Shown here: one piece after another, positions 24,571-36,330 of the stretch | Numbering within the stretch: the first letter of the stretch is position 1 | Layout of the letters: the number at the start of each line of letters is the position of its first letter | DNA from: Leptodontidium sp. MPI-SDFR-AT-0119 | Lineage: Eukaryota; Ascomycota; Leotiomycetes; Helotiales; Leptodontidiaceae | Assembly (NCBI GenBank): GCA_020726505.1 | Contig: JAHLEZ010000004.1 | Span: forward strand, 1,178,001 to 1,242,000 | Reading direction: 5' to 3' | Length of the DNA: 64,000 nt | Notes under the pieces: generated by a model | What the model was told of the DNA's origin: nothing | What the model saw: the letters and a program-made list of their open reading frames with translations, nothing else | Database searches by the model: none | Translations under genes and position numbers: made by a program

Positions 24571-25068
24571 TGACTAGATTCTGAGATAGCTTTCTGCAGC
24601 TGGAAGCTAGGACTGGAGCGGTGTTAGACTTTGGACGAGGATGAGGGAGGTTCATCCACACAAGGATTCAAGCGATTGGAACTAGTCAATTTTGAGCCAA
24701 ATGGAAGCTCCTCTGGGAGAGAAGCGAGATACCCCTTTTACCGTTTGTTTACAGGCGCTCACGGTTGCGAACGCAGTATGAATCCAGGCAAGAATCGCTA
24801 TCGCTCAAGCTTCAACAATTTCTTTTGCAACTTCTCACAAGCATGTGGTCTAAAAAGTCCCCCAGGAGCTCTGTAGAACTGGTCACATGAGGATGTCACA
24901 TCACTCTGCCGCTGAGAAGCAATGCTTGAGTAGAGAGATCGCAAGATCTATATCAATTTATCAAAGTTCCACAATGTCACATAGACACTAATTGTCCACC
25001 CATTCCACTCCGAACGCCATGTATATAATACACCGTTAAGTTTACCCTGCTTCAGATGATTTCTTCTG
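24571..25068. other. NPR3 upstream / COX19 downstream spacer
   Basis: About 500 bp holding the NPR3 promoter and the COX19 3' end, both on the minus strand. Nothing else recognised. Confidence 0.5.
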
Positions 25069-25702
25069 CTACCACCTCAATTCCCCCTTCACACCTCGTT
25101 CTTCTTCCTTCTTCGGTACCACTGCCGCCTTCCCCTTCTCCTTCTCATCCCCAAAGCCCAGATTCTTAAACTCGTCTTTCGCCATCAGATTCCTATTCAT
25201 ACAATCAGCATCTTATCCCAGCCTATAGATAATTCCCCCTCCTCATCTCAAATCCACAACAAAAGAAAATGTAGAGCCTCACCTATCCATCCGACACGAC
25301 AAATACTCCTTCGCTTGTAATCTGCACTCTTGATCGTTCAAACCCTTGACCCGCTTGATGCACGACAGGTAGCTCATCATGACATCCTTGCACTCTCCTA
25401 GAACCACAAACAGTATCAGCCATATATCCCCTTGCTACCCATCATCACAACCACCGCTAAACCACCATATACGATTCCGAAGTCACCGTCGAGCTACGCC
25501 GTAGGGCAGAAGGAGAGAATCGTACCATCGTGATCGAGAGGAAAACTTCCTCGTTCAGGCCTGTCGCATCACACCACATCCCATTAGCATCTCTTCTCCT
25601 CTCTTCCCTTGTCAAATTGGCTAACAGATACCCCAGGGACGGCAGAACTTACGGACTCGGTTTCGCATTCGCAGCCGCACCTCCCGGACCTCCGAAACTC
25701 AT
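25069..25702 (-). CDS. COX19: Cox19 twin CX9C copper-delivery factor
   Basis: Mitochondrial intermembrane-space and cytosolic protein needed for copper delivery to cytochrome c oxidase. Four small exons, 25702-25653, 25560-25526, 25397-25283 and 25192-25069, encode 107 aa with consistent phases. The N-terminus is [20 protein letters not shown]. The CHCH domain has C31-x9-C41 ([11 protein letters not shown]) and C53-x9-C63 ([11 protein letters not shown]), the oxidised twin motif imported by the Mia40 pathway. Residues [19 protein letters not shown] are typical of Cox19, and a charged Lys/Glu tail follows. The first two exons are only 50 and 35 nt. No other CHCH family fits as well. Confidence 0.95.
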
Positions 25703-28472
25703 CGTTGCGTGATTAAGGCGTGAAGTGTTGTTCGCTCAGAGCAGAGCTCATCAATTAAGCTTTGATATTGCACTGGATTGGGGGGTCGGCGTTTTCGAAA
25801 CTGCAGCTCCGATGCCAAGAGTGCCAATGTGCAATGGCTGACTTCCCCGGATTTTCGGGAGAGCTGTTATGACGTAACCGAGACAGCGGCTTGAAGACGA
25901 TTGTTTACCTTTTGCTTGCTTCTATCCACCAACATTTTGACACACTGTTAATTTAAGTTTGATTTGATGATTTACTAGGTTAAATTACTATTTCAGAATA
26001 TTGAATGATGGATTTGACTATGTTCTGTAGCTTGGGACATCCGAAAACTGCTTGTGTGGGGTCAACAACTGCCTGGACCCCCCTTGGCGCTCTGCTTTTG
26101 TTTTACAACAGTTGCTCCGAATCCTCGAATCCTTGGTCTTCATCCCATATTAATAGCGTTAAAGGACGTCATCTAAATCATCCACAACTGGTAAACTGAC
26201 AACAGTTCATGAACGAGGGGCTGGGAAAATTACAGACGCCATCTATCCGAATCAAGATCCAGCCAGGCCGGCCCAAACCCACCTCTTGATCTAGTTGTCA
26301 ACAAAGAAGCGGTGAGATTCACTCCCCAACTCCTCTTCCACAAGACGGCATCGTACCGCATGGCAAGGCATGACAGTAATTTGAGATTACCATGTTCTCA
26401 AAAGTATGGCATTGACCATGTCGATATAGAGACATAGATGGATATAGCTTCCCGTGCCTCGGCATTGGCGAAAGCCGGGAATCTTGTCGCCAAACCAAGA
26501 TTGGGTCTGTGAGTAGGTGATTGCAAAGCCGTGGATGTATATAGTACTTTGAGATGTCCCGTGTCTGTGTATGATGTGTATTATTTCAGACAATTTGGAT
26601 TTTGGGGCGAGTTAGAACGAAAGATAGCTAGCTAGCTAGGTTGTTGTTGAAGAAATCTGACTTGCCCGTTCCTACTATTATTCGCCAGCTTGATGTAAAT
26701 CCTTCCCTCTATCTTCGGAAGATAGGAAAGAATCTTCGAATCAGCTCTTCCATTCTTCAGCTTTCCTACTCCCCCACCTCAGATCAGATCAGGCACTTCT
26801 ACAGCGAGGCAGAAAAAGAAGAAAAGGAAAAAGAAAAGCCTGTAGTGGATGTCGTCTTGTATCCATCCCCATGCCAGGCGCCACCCGACTAATTTGTACT
26901 TTTTCAAGTTGCCTTGACTTGTCTTGATTGACTGTACATTACGAGTAACAACAGTGAGGAGTGAATAGTCATCTGAGACTCACCTTGGCACATACATCCT
27001 CCCGTTCACTCCAGCTCCTGCCCAGTAAGTGTCCGGTATAGAAAACATCCCAAAGTAGCACATCACATCCACCTTTCCTCGCTCGTCCTATCATCCATCC
27101 CGCATTTGTTTTTTGCAAAAGAAATCTCGCTTTTCGGTGAAAACTAACCTGACCTAGTCTAACTGTTAGGAAATTATCGCGGCTGGCTGCCAACATATCG
27201 TCATCATGCATATCACCCAATCATGCCCGGCCCAACAACGATCATCAACTAAACGCCTCTCCCTCTTCTCCCACCACTACAGAAAAGCCAGTCTAGACCC
27301 CTCCTCCTCTCTCTTGTCCCATCTTCGCGGTGGGCGGTTTTACACAAGCATTAGAAGATCGTCATTATCAGCGGCACCGAGAGTCTTCAAGCGGGCGACA
27401 GGTCCACATTATCACCCATTCAGCTCCTGTCTAAGTACAGTACTACAAGAAGAAACTAGACTCGAACGAGCACCCTTGACCGCCATTCGCCTCCATCCAT
27501 AATAAGATTTCATTTGCATTTCGTTATTTCCTAAACCTAGCATGACATGACCTAATACCTGACCAAGCCAGCCCAGTCCACTCATCCCATTCATCAAACC
27601 CACTCTCAACCCCCCCCCCCCCTCCCCAAATCGCATCGCGTTACAGACAAAAAGAAAACGAAAACGAAAACCAACTAGAAACTAGCAAGAACGAAAAAAA
27701 GAGAAGAAAAAAGAGGAGAGTCATAAAGCCGTTTCCGTAATATCCCAAATCCCACTGCAGCCACTAATGTAATGCTGGCATTATCGTTTCATTCCGTTCC
27801 ATTCATCCCGAGTCGCGTGCGTGAGTACGTGCGTATGTGTAATGTTGCATACTACCCTACCCACCTACCAGCCGCCCCTACCGTCCCAACCCCCATCCCG
27901 ATCCCGATCCCCAATATCCACTATCGTGTACTCCAAACCAATCGTTGCGGTCCTCCATTCGTGCCGGATGTGGAAGAACGTCTGAATGTGATGTTACAAG
28001 CTTGCGTTGGAAGCAGGTTCACTTGCAGTTGATTGGATTTTGATTCTGATTTGATGATTTAGTAGCGTGGAGCTGTGCACATTGGTTGATTATCAGTTAT
28101 GATTCTTTCTTCTTGAATAGGCAAGAATTTTGCGTGGTGGTCTATAATTTTCTCTTTGCGATAGCCCCACAAACGCCCAAACGTAATGAAATGGAAGAAG
28201 AGGCATTAGGTGTGATATCAGAGTAGGAGAGAAGATGTGCGTGTATGTAAACAGGTAGGTGGTAGCTTATCGTGAAGAAGAAGAATTTCATCAACCATCA
28301 AAAAGCGCGCGACCTTTGTGTGAAGAAAAGAACAACATTTCTCGTGAACATTCGTAACTTCGTAAATCGTGACCATGAGACTTGAGAGGCACGACGCTGG
28401 GTCGGCTGCTTTGGATGCATGGCAGGCTGTTTAAGCGAAGAGAAGAAGAAGCGTGCGTACGTGACCAAGGGG
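25703..28472. other. large intergenic region COX19 / DUF3824 gene
   Basis: About 2.8 kb with no recognised gene. It is AT-rich near 25920-26010, contains GCTA repeats at 26626-26640 and a C12 run near 27609-27622. Short frames here are incoherent. COX19 promoter elements should lie near its left end. Confidence 0.5.
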
Positions 28473-30803
28473 TTACCTCCTGTCATAACCGACGGGAGGG
28501 GCCGGTAAAGCTGCTGAGTATGGGTTGTCATCGACGTAGCGAGGTCCGTAGTCAGCGTAGCGACTGGGGGTGCTTGGGGCATAGCGTTCTTCTGGTCTGC
28601 GTCTGGCGATTTCGTTGCCGGTGCTTCTGCGAGGTGAACCTCGGGGAGAACCTTGCTGTAGCCGTTCGAGTCGTTTCTTGTGTCGCTCTTCTTTCTTCTC
28701 TCGAAGCTCCCTGCATTCGTGTCTCATCTCATTGGCCTCTTTGATCTCTGAGAAGGCTCCTTTGATACCAAGTGCAGCAATCCCAACGGATGCCACGTCT
28801 TGTAAAGTAGCTTTGGCTTTGAGCTTTCGTGCCTCCTCTGGGGTCATATCTCCTTCCGCCACAGCCTTGTGCCGTGCATCTCGCTTCTCCATGCTCTGAT
28901 ATACGTTGTGCGCAGCATGGATGGTGGCAACAGTAGCCAAACCAGCCGTAAGAAGTTGCTTACCTTTCATCTTCTTGATCCGCTTCTCATCCCCCGACGA
29001 AGATCCCAGACTACTCTCTGAGTCTGAATATGGCTCCCTCTTGCCTTCCGCGATGTCCCTGTTCCTATGATCCTTCTTGCGTCGACCTCCTCCACTCCGC
29101 GAGCCTACATTGCTCGATCGTGAATCGGCATATCGTGAGTCTCCGTATGGGTCGCGGGAATCAGTGTATCCGTAATCTCGAGAACGTCTCGATCCACCAT
29201 ATCCATCATCAGATCCTCCACCGCGGCGAGAGGAGTGACGAACAGTAGTCTCTTCAACTACCTCTCCACGGTCACGGTTTCTGTCACTACCTGCTGCCGC
29301 GGCCGCTCCACCGATTCCAAGAGCTGCAAGACCATTTCTGGCGTAATCTGTAACACTCTTGCTTCTCTTGTGGCGGTCTTTCTTGTCCCCTCGTCTTGGA
29401 GACGGGCTTCGGCTATCGTAAGAATCTGAGCTGTCCCTACGTCTTCGAGAACTGCCACGGCGAGACTTTGATGCTCCTCGCGATCTTGAGCGGGATCGGT
29501 CCAAGAGTTTCTTCCCAGCAATCGCACCAAGACCTGCCGTAGCCAAAGCAGCTAGAGGACCAGTAGATGCTCCACCGCCTGGACCTCTGGATCGAGAACG
29601 AGAGCGCGACCTAGATCTGACTGAACGGCCATCGTCTTCAATGTTGTTTCTCGAACCGTTGATGAGTCGGTTTCCGGCAAGACCTCCTACCACAGCCTCG
29701 AGGATGTGACGTTTGCTCTTCTTGTCAGGATCACGATCAGCCGCTGCATCAATACCTCCAGCTCCGATCGCCGCGGTAAGGATACGCTTTCCCTTGTCTC
29801 CTCCCCATCCCCCAGGCTCATTTCGGACACGGAAAGCTTCGGTGGCACCGGCCAAAAGAGCAGCCTTAGCAGCTTGTTGGAATTTTGCGGCTCCTTCAGG
29901 AGACTTTCCACGTCCTCCCCGGGATCGATCTCTTGAATCGTAGCTACTATCGCTTCCACGACGGCTTCGACCTCCCTTGTCTCTGCTTCCACTTGTAGCC
30001 TTGGCCGCAGCGCCGAGACCAGCAAGACCTAAAGCACCTTCTACAATAGACTTGCGACGGCTCTTTGATCTCTTTGGTTTGACGGACTCCTCGTCAGATG
30101 CATAGTATTCGTTCACTTCGCCGTCCCGACCTCGATGAGCGACATAGGTCTTCACTTTTTCTTCTGCCTTGCCTCCATGCTTGGCGTAGAGCTCGGCTCC
30201 TTCATAGGCGGCAAATGCACCTGCTGCTCCAACTGCAGCGGATTGCAGAGGGCTTCGGGATACATGACGTCCATCAGCTTGTCTGCGGTCCCAAAGTTCT
30301 TTGCCACCAACTGCCAGAGCGGCTCCTCCAACCGCAGCAATTATCTTCTGATTTCTGGACAGCGACCGACGGCGAGGCTTGACCACTTCTTGTTCGATAT
30401 ATGTTCCGCGGGTCTCACGTCGGCGGTCGTCTAGATCATTGTGCGATCGTCTGGGGTCGAGATATACTGCTCCGTATTGAGAGCCTCGCTCGGCCGAGCG
30501 AGATCGAACTGGCGGGCCGTACCGATCATCACGTACCATGGTACGCTGGGTGTAAGTGGCCGCGCCGGGTGGAGGGAAGTCCCTTCTAACTTCTTCGACT
30601 GACATGTCGCTATCTTCCCTAGTTGGGCGGCGAATAACGTCGGTGGTTCGAACTGCGTAGGGAGGGTCGGGAGCAGAGACGGGTGATCGAACGTAGGTTT
30701 CTTGAGTCTCGACATATCGTGGTTCACGCTCATCTCTGGAGTCGCGGTGACGGTGGGATCGACGACGGTCATCGACTCGGTCGTAGGAATCGATGGTCGA
30801 CAT
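28473..30803 (-). CDS. DUF3824-type RS- and glycine-rich protein
   Basis: Single-exon 776-aa protein of unknown function found in filamentous fungi (DUF3824). Arg/Ser/Asp-rich disordered stretches alternate with short Ala/Gly helices that look like glycine zippers: KIIAAVGGAALAVGGKELW (near residues 151-169), ILTAAIGAGGIDAAA, HILEAVVGGLAGNRLI, PLAALATAGLGAIAGKKLL and GLAALGIGGAAAAAG. An RS run (RSRSRSRSRSRG) lies near the middle. A C-terminal region has AGLATVATIHAAHNVYQSME and a charged coiled coil (ECRELREKKEERHKKRLERL). The zipper segments could insert in or coat membranes, or drive self-assembly; that is inference. The start MSTIDSYDRVDDRRR is the first ATG of the frame. Confidence 0.88.
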   Translation of the reverse strand: MSTIDSYDRVDDRRRSHRHRDSRDEREPRYVETQETYVRSPVSAPDPPYAVRTTDVIRRPTREDSDMSVEEVRRDFPPPGAATYTQRTMVRDDRYGPPVRSRSAERGSQYGAVYLDPRRSHNDLDDRRRETRGTYIEQEVVKPRRRSLSRNQKIIAAVGGAALAVGGKELWDRRQADGRHVSRSPLQSAAVGAAGAFAAYEGAELYAKHGGKAEEKVKTYVAHRGRDGEVNEYYASDEESVKPKRSKSRRKSIVEGALGLAGLGAAAKATSGSRDKGGRSRRGSDSSYDSRDRSRGGRGKSPEGAAKFQQAAKAALLAGATEAFRVRNEPGGWGGDKGKRILTAAIGAGGIDAAADRDPDKKSKRHILEAVVGGLAGNRLINGSRNNIEDDGRSVRSRSRSRSRSRGPGGGASTGPLAALATAGLGAIAGKKLLDRSRSRSRGASKSRRGSSRRRRDSSDSYDSRSPSPRRGDKKDRHKRSKSVTDYARNGLAALGIGGAAAAAGSDRNRDRGEVVEETTVRHSSRRGGGSDDGYGGSRRSRDYGYTDSRDPYGDSRYADSRSSNVGSRSGGGRRKKDHRNRDIAEGKREPYSDSESSLGSSSGDEKRIKKMKGKQLLTAGLATVATIHAAHNVYQSMEKRDARHKAVAEGDMTPEEARKLKAKATLQDVASVGIAALGIKGAFSEIKEANEMRHECRELREKKEERHKKRLERLQQGSPRGSPRRSTGNEIARRRPEERYAPSTPSRYADYGPRYVDDNPYSAALPAPPVGYDRR

Positions 30804-32711
30804 GATTGAGGTGGTAGATTGCTGTCTATGCTGTTGGAAGGGTGAGGTGAGGCGTGGGTTATTGTCCCTCCCTGCCCAGGCTTCAAGTGCACGATCGAGG
30901 GACTAATTCTTAGTGTTGGGCCTTGATTGTGGTAGAATTAATCGTAGAGCAAAGATGAAGATGCAGATATCGCAATGTATTCTCGATACGAGTTGTTTTT
31001 GTTTCGTTGAGGTGCGTTGATGTGTCTGTCGTGAGGCTTCAAAAGATTGATTGATTGATTGATTGCTTGATTGCGACGATGACGAGGAGGGGAGAGAAGA
31101 GGGGTGCTTTTTGCGGTGAAGTGCAGGTGAAGTGCAGCAGGCGAGGGAGGTGGCTGGGGGCTTGACTCTGTGGACTGGAGACTGGAGCCCGAACTGGCGT
31201 ACAATAGGAACCTGATTCGATTCGATTTGCCTCAATTCAACAGCTGTTGGGCATGCACAGGACTGACTGACTGACTGACTACTGACTGCACGTATGAAGG
31301 AGGAAGTGTGATTGATTATTGGGCAGCTGGACGAGGTTCAACAGGGTCTACCCACCAATATGCAGATTACATTCATTCATTACTTGCTTCTTGTGGAATT
31401 TACTTGCGCGGGCAGTATTCGACTCTACTGCACCAGCCGGTCTGCCTCGAAAGCACAGCCGAAAGGGAACAGTGCAAGTTCACAAGTTCAAGGAGAAGGG
31501 CATCATCGTGCATACTGACCTACCTTACCCTACTGCATGCATTGTGCCATCTTGTCCCGAGAAGAGGCCAACTGCCACCCACGCTGACACTGACTGACTG
31601 ACTGACTGACACGGTGAGTCCTGGAGGGCATGCTACAGTATTGGAAGGAAATCAGACAGAGCCTTCTACATATCCAGGGCCATGCATGTCCCAGCAGCTA
31701 CTTCCCAGGTCTTTCCTTCTATCTACTTCTTGTAGTTCTAGGTATGCTGGCTCTGAGACGTCATGGGGATGGGATATATCAGGCTCTGCTATCAACTTAA
31801 CTTCCAGAAGGGAGTTCCAGTCTGCTTGCACTTATTTTCCCACGCACCCACCACGCACCCACCACGCACCAGCCAGCCAGCCGCCTGATCGAACCACACC
31901 ACACGCACAACCTCTGCCACGCAACGGCTAGAAACAACGGAAGGGGAGGGAAGGGCTACGGCTGCGCTACCTACGGCTGCAAGACACCTTCGTGCTTCGA
32001 GGGACGGGCTGCGGCAAATACGCGGCAGCTAAAATGCTTGTGCGTAGGTAGGCACAGTACTGTAGCTCGAGAGTAGGTGTTGCCTTCAGACTGTTTTGTT
32101 TTGAAGGCTGTGGCTGTGGCTGTGGCTGTTGTGGCTTTGGCTCAACAGAGGAGGGAGGGGTCTCCTGCCAAACTGCGCCTCGTTTGATGGCTGAGTTCTG
32201 GTCGAGACCACAAGGGCAAATCACAAGCCCATTCATTACTTTGGCTATGAGGTTGTGGTGTGGTGTGGTGTGGACAAGGCTGGCTGGCCTGTTTGAAGCG
32301 TGTGAAGCGTGATGCGATCGATCGATGCTGGTGGAGGAGTGAAGGTGAGGTGAAGTGAAGTGAGACAAGGAAACTCCGAGTTCCCCGCCATGATGTCATA
32401 TCACGCCCTCGCATATCACGTGTTATCTTTCAAATCTCTTCGGATCTGAGGTTGGGAATGTTTTCTGTTCCATTAGTAGGGTTAGGGCTCATATAATGGT
32501 TGTATGTAGCCTTCTCCAAGCCGGTATCCTTACATGATCTACGAGTCTCTCTCCATCCGTTCAAAGTCCTAGCCTCACTACCTACTTTTACTCGTTTATC
32601 CACCACCGTCCCAGTATTTCTCAGCACTACCCAGTTGAAGTCTGTAGCTGCTGCACTAGGTACTGACTTGGAGCGGGTGTCAAGTCTACAAAACCTTAAG
32701 GAAGCTTCTCT

Positions 32712-32743
<32 letters not shown>

Positions 32744-33435
32744 TTTCTTTCTTTCTTCCATCCTGTTTACTTTGGATTCCAAACTCCGCTTTTCAAACCT
32801 GAATTAACAACAAGAAGGGGAATCGAGTGTTTCCCATCCCATCCCATCCCATCCAAAGACGTCAGCCACAGCAGATCTCACGCCACAGCGGATGCTGCTC
32901 GCTTAAGCACATCTTTCATCACCACCCAGCCATCCCACTCAGAGCTTCCCTTCCCATCCGCTCGCTCGCTTCTCATCCAAAAACCAGGTTTCAACAGCTC
33001 CACCACCAAACCCAACCCCCTCAAAACTTTCCAACAAATGGCACAGCCTTGCAAGGCAGGTACTGTACTCTATGAACCAGCATTATTCCATGGTTCTGCC
33101 ATCGCATTCCTCCATTGGCGATATCCTCCTTCTGCAATTGGATCAGATGTTTTGTTCGGTACCTTGAATTAACTGCCTTACCTTGTTTGTTTGCACCTTC
33201 ACCGTGCGCGAGCTGTTCTATGACATGACGCCGACGCCTTTTGACTGGCGATCTGGCTCAGAAACCTTGGCTAGGTAGGAAAGTTGACGATGTTAAATTC
33301 AGTGGATTGCCTTCTCTGTTAATACTTTCTACTCTTCTTAATTGTCTATCCATCAGTCTCCCCACCAGTCAATCAATCAAATCTTGAGACTTCTCATTCC
33401 CATCTTTGAAGTAAACAGTACCCTCTTCATCCATC
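30804..33435. other. intergenic region with clustered short tandem repeats
   Basis: This 2.6 kb is the divergent upstream region of the DUF3824 gene and the serine-rich surface protein gene. It carries GATT runs (31046-31072), GACT runs (31262-31281 and 31588-31609), CACGCACC repeats (31840-31870), GGCTGT repeats (32106-32130), TTTC runs (32710-32757) and CCCAT repeats (32834-32853). No conserved reading frame. Confidence 0.55.
32710..32758. repeat. TTTC tetranucleotide microsatellite
   Basis: About a dozen TTTC units with two interruptions; the longest microsatellite of the window apart from the G tract at 60 kb. Confidence 0.85.
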
Positions 33436-34432
33436 ATGCACTCTTCAACCCTCACTCTCGCTCTCCTGAGCGTCACCTCCTTCGCCCTCGCGCAAGAAAA
33501 GCGCCAAGCAACAGACGAGGCTCAGTTCGCTTCTGCTGCCAGCGCAGTGATAGCATCTTACATCCCCGCGACAGTGCTCCCAGGTCTCGAATCAGCAGTC
33601 AGCTCAGCAGCAGCCGCTGCTTCAATAACAGGCGACGCCAAATCCCTCCTATACTCAGCGCTCCTCGCTGAAAGTGCTCCAGCATGGCTAGGATCCGCCA
33701 TCCCAGCCGAGTACTCTAGCCAATTCGCCGCGCTGGAGGGGACTATTGAGGTTCTTCGTCCGAGTGCCACTGGAGCTTCGCCCGGTGGACTGATCATTCC
33801 GGTTATCATTCCGGTTACTACCACGGATTCGAGTGGAAATACTATTACTACGAGCGTCACTTCTTTGTCTACGTAGGTCACCTTCTCATACTAGCTGAAT
33901 GTCAGGACTTTTGAGATTGACATTTTACAGGCCTACTGGAGTCCAGGCTGCTGCAAGCACATATTCTACACTCACTACCCAAGTCGTGGATGGCGTTACC
34001 TCCGTCTTTAGCACTGTTGTTACCGGAGTAGCCAGTGTAGCAAGTGAGATCTCAAGCGGAGGATCCAGCGTCGCGAGCCATATTTCTACCGGGGTTACTG
34101 GAGTAGTTGGTACCATTTCAAGTGGAGGATCAAGCGTGGCTTCCCACATCTCGACTGGAGTTACTGGCGTAGCAGGTACTATCTCAAGCGGCGGAAGCAG
34201 TGTCGCAAGCCATATTTCAACTGGAGTTACAGGTGTCGCGGGTACGATCTCTGCTGGTGGAAGCAGTGTCGCAAGCGAGGCGTCAACCGCTATCACCGGT
34301 GTGATCGGCGGAGCATCCAGTATTTTGAACGGAGGCACCTCGTCGTCTACTGCTGGAGGTTCTGTGCCAACTGGTGTCTCTGGAGCGGCGGCTGGTGTTA
34401 TTGGTATGCTTGGGATGATGATTGTGTTGTGA
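33436..34432 (+). CDS. serine/glycine-rich GPI-type surface protein with 22-aa repeats
   Basis: Predicted secreted wall or membrane-anchored protein of 312 aa from exons 33436-33872 and 33931-34432 (58-nt intron, phase 2). The signal peptide is MHSSTLTLALLSVTSFALA, followed by QEKR, a Kex2-like site. The N-terminal domain is helical and Ala-rich. Exon 2 holds four tandem 22-residue repeats of the form ISSGGSSVASHISTGVTGVA, rich in Ser and Thr for O-glycosylation. The C-terminal hydrophobic tail (SGAAAGVIGMLGMMIVL) after small residues fits a GPI-anchor signal. No enzyme or known adhesin domain is recognised. Function is probably at the cell surface. Confidence 0.85.
34049..34312 (+). repeat. 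4 x 66-bp in-frame tandem repeat
   Basis: Units begin at 34049, 34115, 34181 and 34247, each 66 bp and in frame. Units 1-3 are close copies and unit 4 is diverged. They encode the 22-aa repeats of the surface protein. Confidence 0.9.
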
Positions 34433-35412
34433 CTACATTTCATCCATGAGCATGGATCCGGGGAGAATTACTGTGATTAGGTTAATGATGCTATGCATGA
34501 ATGATGGAGTATGGTGTTGATGAAAACATTTAGTTAATATCTAAATTCTTAATACTATTGAGCAGTCGTCCAAACTCATTCCAACGGTTTAATGTATTAT
34601 AACTCTTTCAAAAAATAGTCTATGGTTTGTATTGGTATTGTGGAGTGTTCAAATTTCTGGCAATGGATTAATCAATAGATAGGGCTGGAGAGAATCTGTC
34701 GTACGGCGAGTCTGCTGCAAGGCTTCGAGTCTGGAACCCTTGATATTGTTTGTAACGATCATCGGGTACGTAGTTCTGTATGATATTGCGTCTTCCCAAT
34801 TTCAACAAGAAGAAACAAAGGCTTTCCACCTCTAGAAATAGTTCAATCTTTCTAGCAACATTCGAGGAAGCATGATCCGGGATACTTCACGTACCCGTCA
34901 GATTAATCGATAGAACAGTAGTCGATATCCTGTACCACAACAGACCGAGTCTCGCATGTCATGTTTATCCCTCGAGAAATTGATTACACAGAACAAATAT
35001 GCATCAATAAATCAGAGTCCACAACCTTGACCTCGGTCGGAAAGTGAAGTGTGAGAACGACCCTTGTCTCTCGAAAGCTGGGGCTGCGCCAATTGGGTTG
35101 CCATGCCACCAGCCAAGACTAACCCATGTCGAAAGTCAACACCAAGAGCCGATCGACTGCAGTCGAGAAACTTGCTTTTGGACCTCACCGAATTGCAATT
35201 GTTCTCGCAGGATTCTGGGGAAGTCTTCACTGATATCTATCTCTATCTGGACAATCGCATACTCACGAGGCTTCAGGATCTTTTCTCCCGTCAATTGAAT
35301 TGTCCGTGAGGATTCCCGGGACTTTGCTGGACATCGGTCAATCAAGTAAGTGGAGTGGAGGCTTCAGGAATGCGGATTATATCAGGTCATGTCAGCTAAC
35401 ACTCAATGAAGA
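34433..35412. other. spacer between two surface-protein genes
   Basis: About 1 kb with no recognised gene; 3' region of one and promoter of the next co-oriented gene. Confidence 0.5.
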
Positions 35413-36330
35413 ATGCGTTCCTCTACCACAACGACGACAGCGACATACCTAGCTCTCCTCCTGCTCCCAGTACCAGCATTACAGATACCATCAATACTTG
35501 CACCCTTCTACGAACCATACATCGAAATCGACAACTCCATCCTCCTCACCAACACCTCCCTCTCCAGCCCACCCCAAGAACAGCAACAACACGAACTCCT
35601 CAAACGAGACGGGAACTGCCCCCTAAACTTCAATTCATGCAGCACATTCCGCGACTCGGCCGGCGGCGCCTGCTGCACAGCAGGCTCATTCTGCACGACC
35701 GACCGCGCGAGGAATATAGCATGCTGTCCCACCGGAGCGACCTGTACAGGGTCTCTTGACATCGCAACCGCCACCACCACAGGCATAGGCGGGGGAGTAG
35801 TATTTGGTACAGGAACAGGGACGACGACGACCACAGGCACGACGACAACAATTACGACCCCGGCGACGATCACAGACAGCACGCCCGTCTCCTACGTCGC
35901 CAACGCCTTCTTCCCCTTCCCCTACATACCCACCACGTACGCCAACAGCGCAGCATGCAACTCAGCCTTCCAGGACTGCCAGACCAACTACGCGGCTTGC
36001 ACATCTGCCCTCGATGGCTCCGGGTCGAACGTAGGAGGAGCAGGGTTCGGCGTTACTATAGTTGCGCCGAATGGAGGGATCACCGCTTCGCCTACGATAC
36101 AGAGTCTGGGCGTTGCGAGCGCGACGAGTATCTGTAGTTCGTTGAGCGCTCAGGGCTGTTATAATATCGTGAGTGAGAATTGTGCGCAGTTTGGGACGGG
36201 TACAGAGGTTAATTTCGTGCCGGGCACGACGGGGAATGTGGCGGCGAGGGCGAGGCCTACTGGGGGTTGTTTGGCTGTGGGTGTTATGGCGGCAGGTGTT
36301 GGGTTGGGGATTGCTGGGCAGATGATTTGA
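35413..36330 (+). CDS. cysteine-rich GPI-type surface protein
   Basis: Single-exon 305-aa secreted protein. The N-terminus is Thr-rich followed by a hydrophobic core (YLALLLLPVPALQIPS), a signal peptide. A dibasic site (LLKRDGNCP) precedes a compact cysteine cluster (NCPLNFNSC, GGACCTAGSFCTTD, IACCPTGATC) like that of fungal GPI-anchored proteins. Thr/Gly low-complexity sequence (TGTGTTTTTGTTTT) follows, then a second Cys region (AACNSAFQDCQTNYAACTSA, SICSSLSAQGC, SENCAQF). The hydrophobic C-terminus (LAVGVMAAGVGLGIAGQMI) fits a GPI signal. No enzymatic motif. It lies downstream of and co-oriented with another surface protein gene. Confidence 0.85.
   Translation: MRSSTTTTTATYLALLLLPVPALQIPSILAPFYEPYIEIDNSILLTNTSLSSPPQEQQQHELLKRDGNCPLNFNSCSTFRDSAGGACCTAGSFCTTDRARNIACCPTGATCTGSLDIATATTTGIGGGVVFGTGTGTTTTTGTTTTITTPATITDSTPVSYVANAFFPFPYIPTTYANSAACNSAFQDCQTNYAACTSALDGSGSNVGGAGFGVTIVAPNGGITASPTIQSLGVASATSICSSLSAQGCYNIVSENCAQFGTGTEVNFVPGTTGNVAARARPTGGCLAVGVMAAGVGLGIAGQMI

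Noticed and set aside
31046..31609. Clustered GATT and GACT repeats considered as a CRISPR-like array
   Set aside because: Units are four bases without spacers; they are ordinary microsatellites in a eukaryotic promoter.
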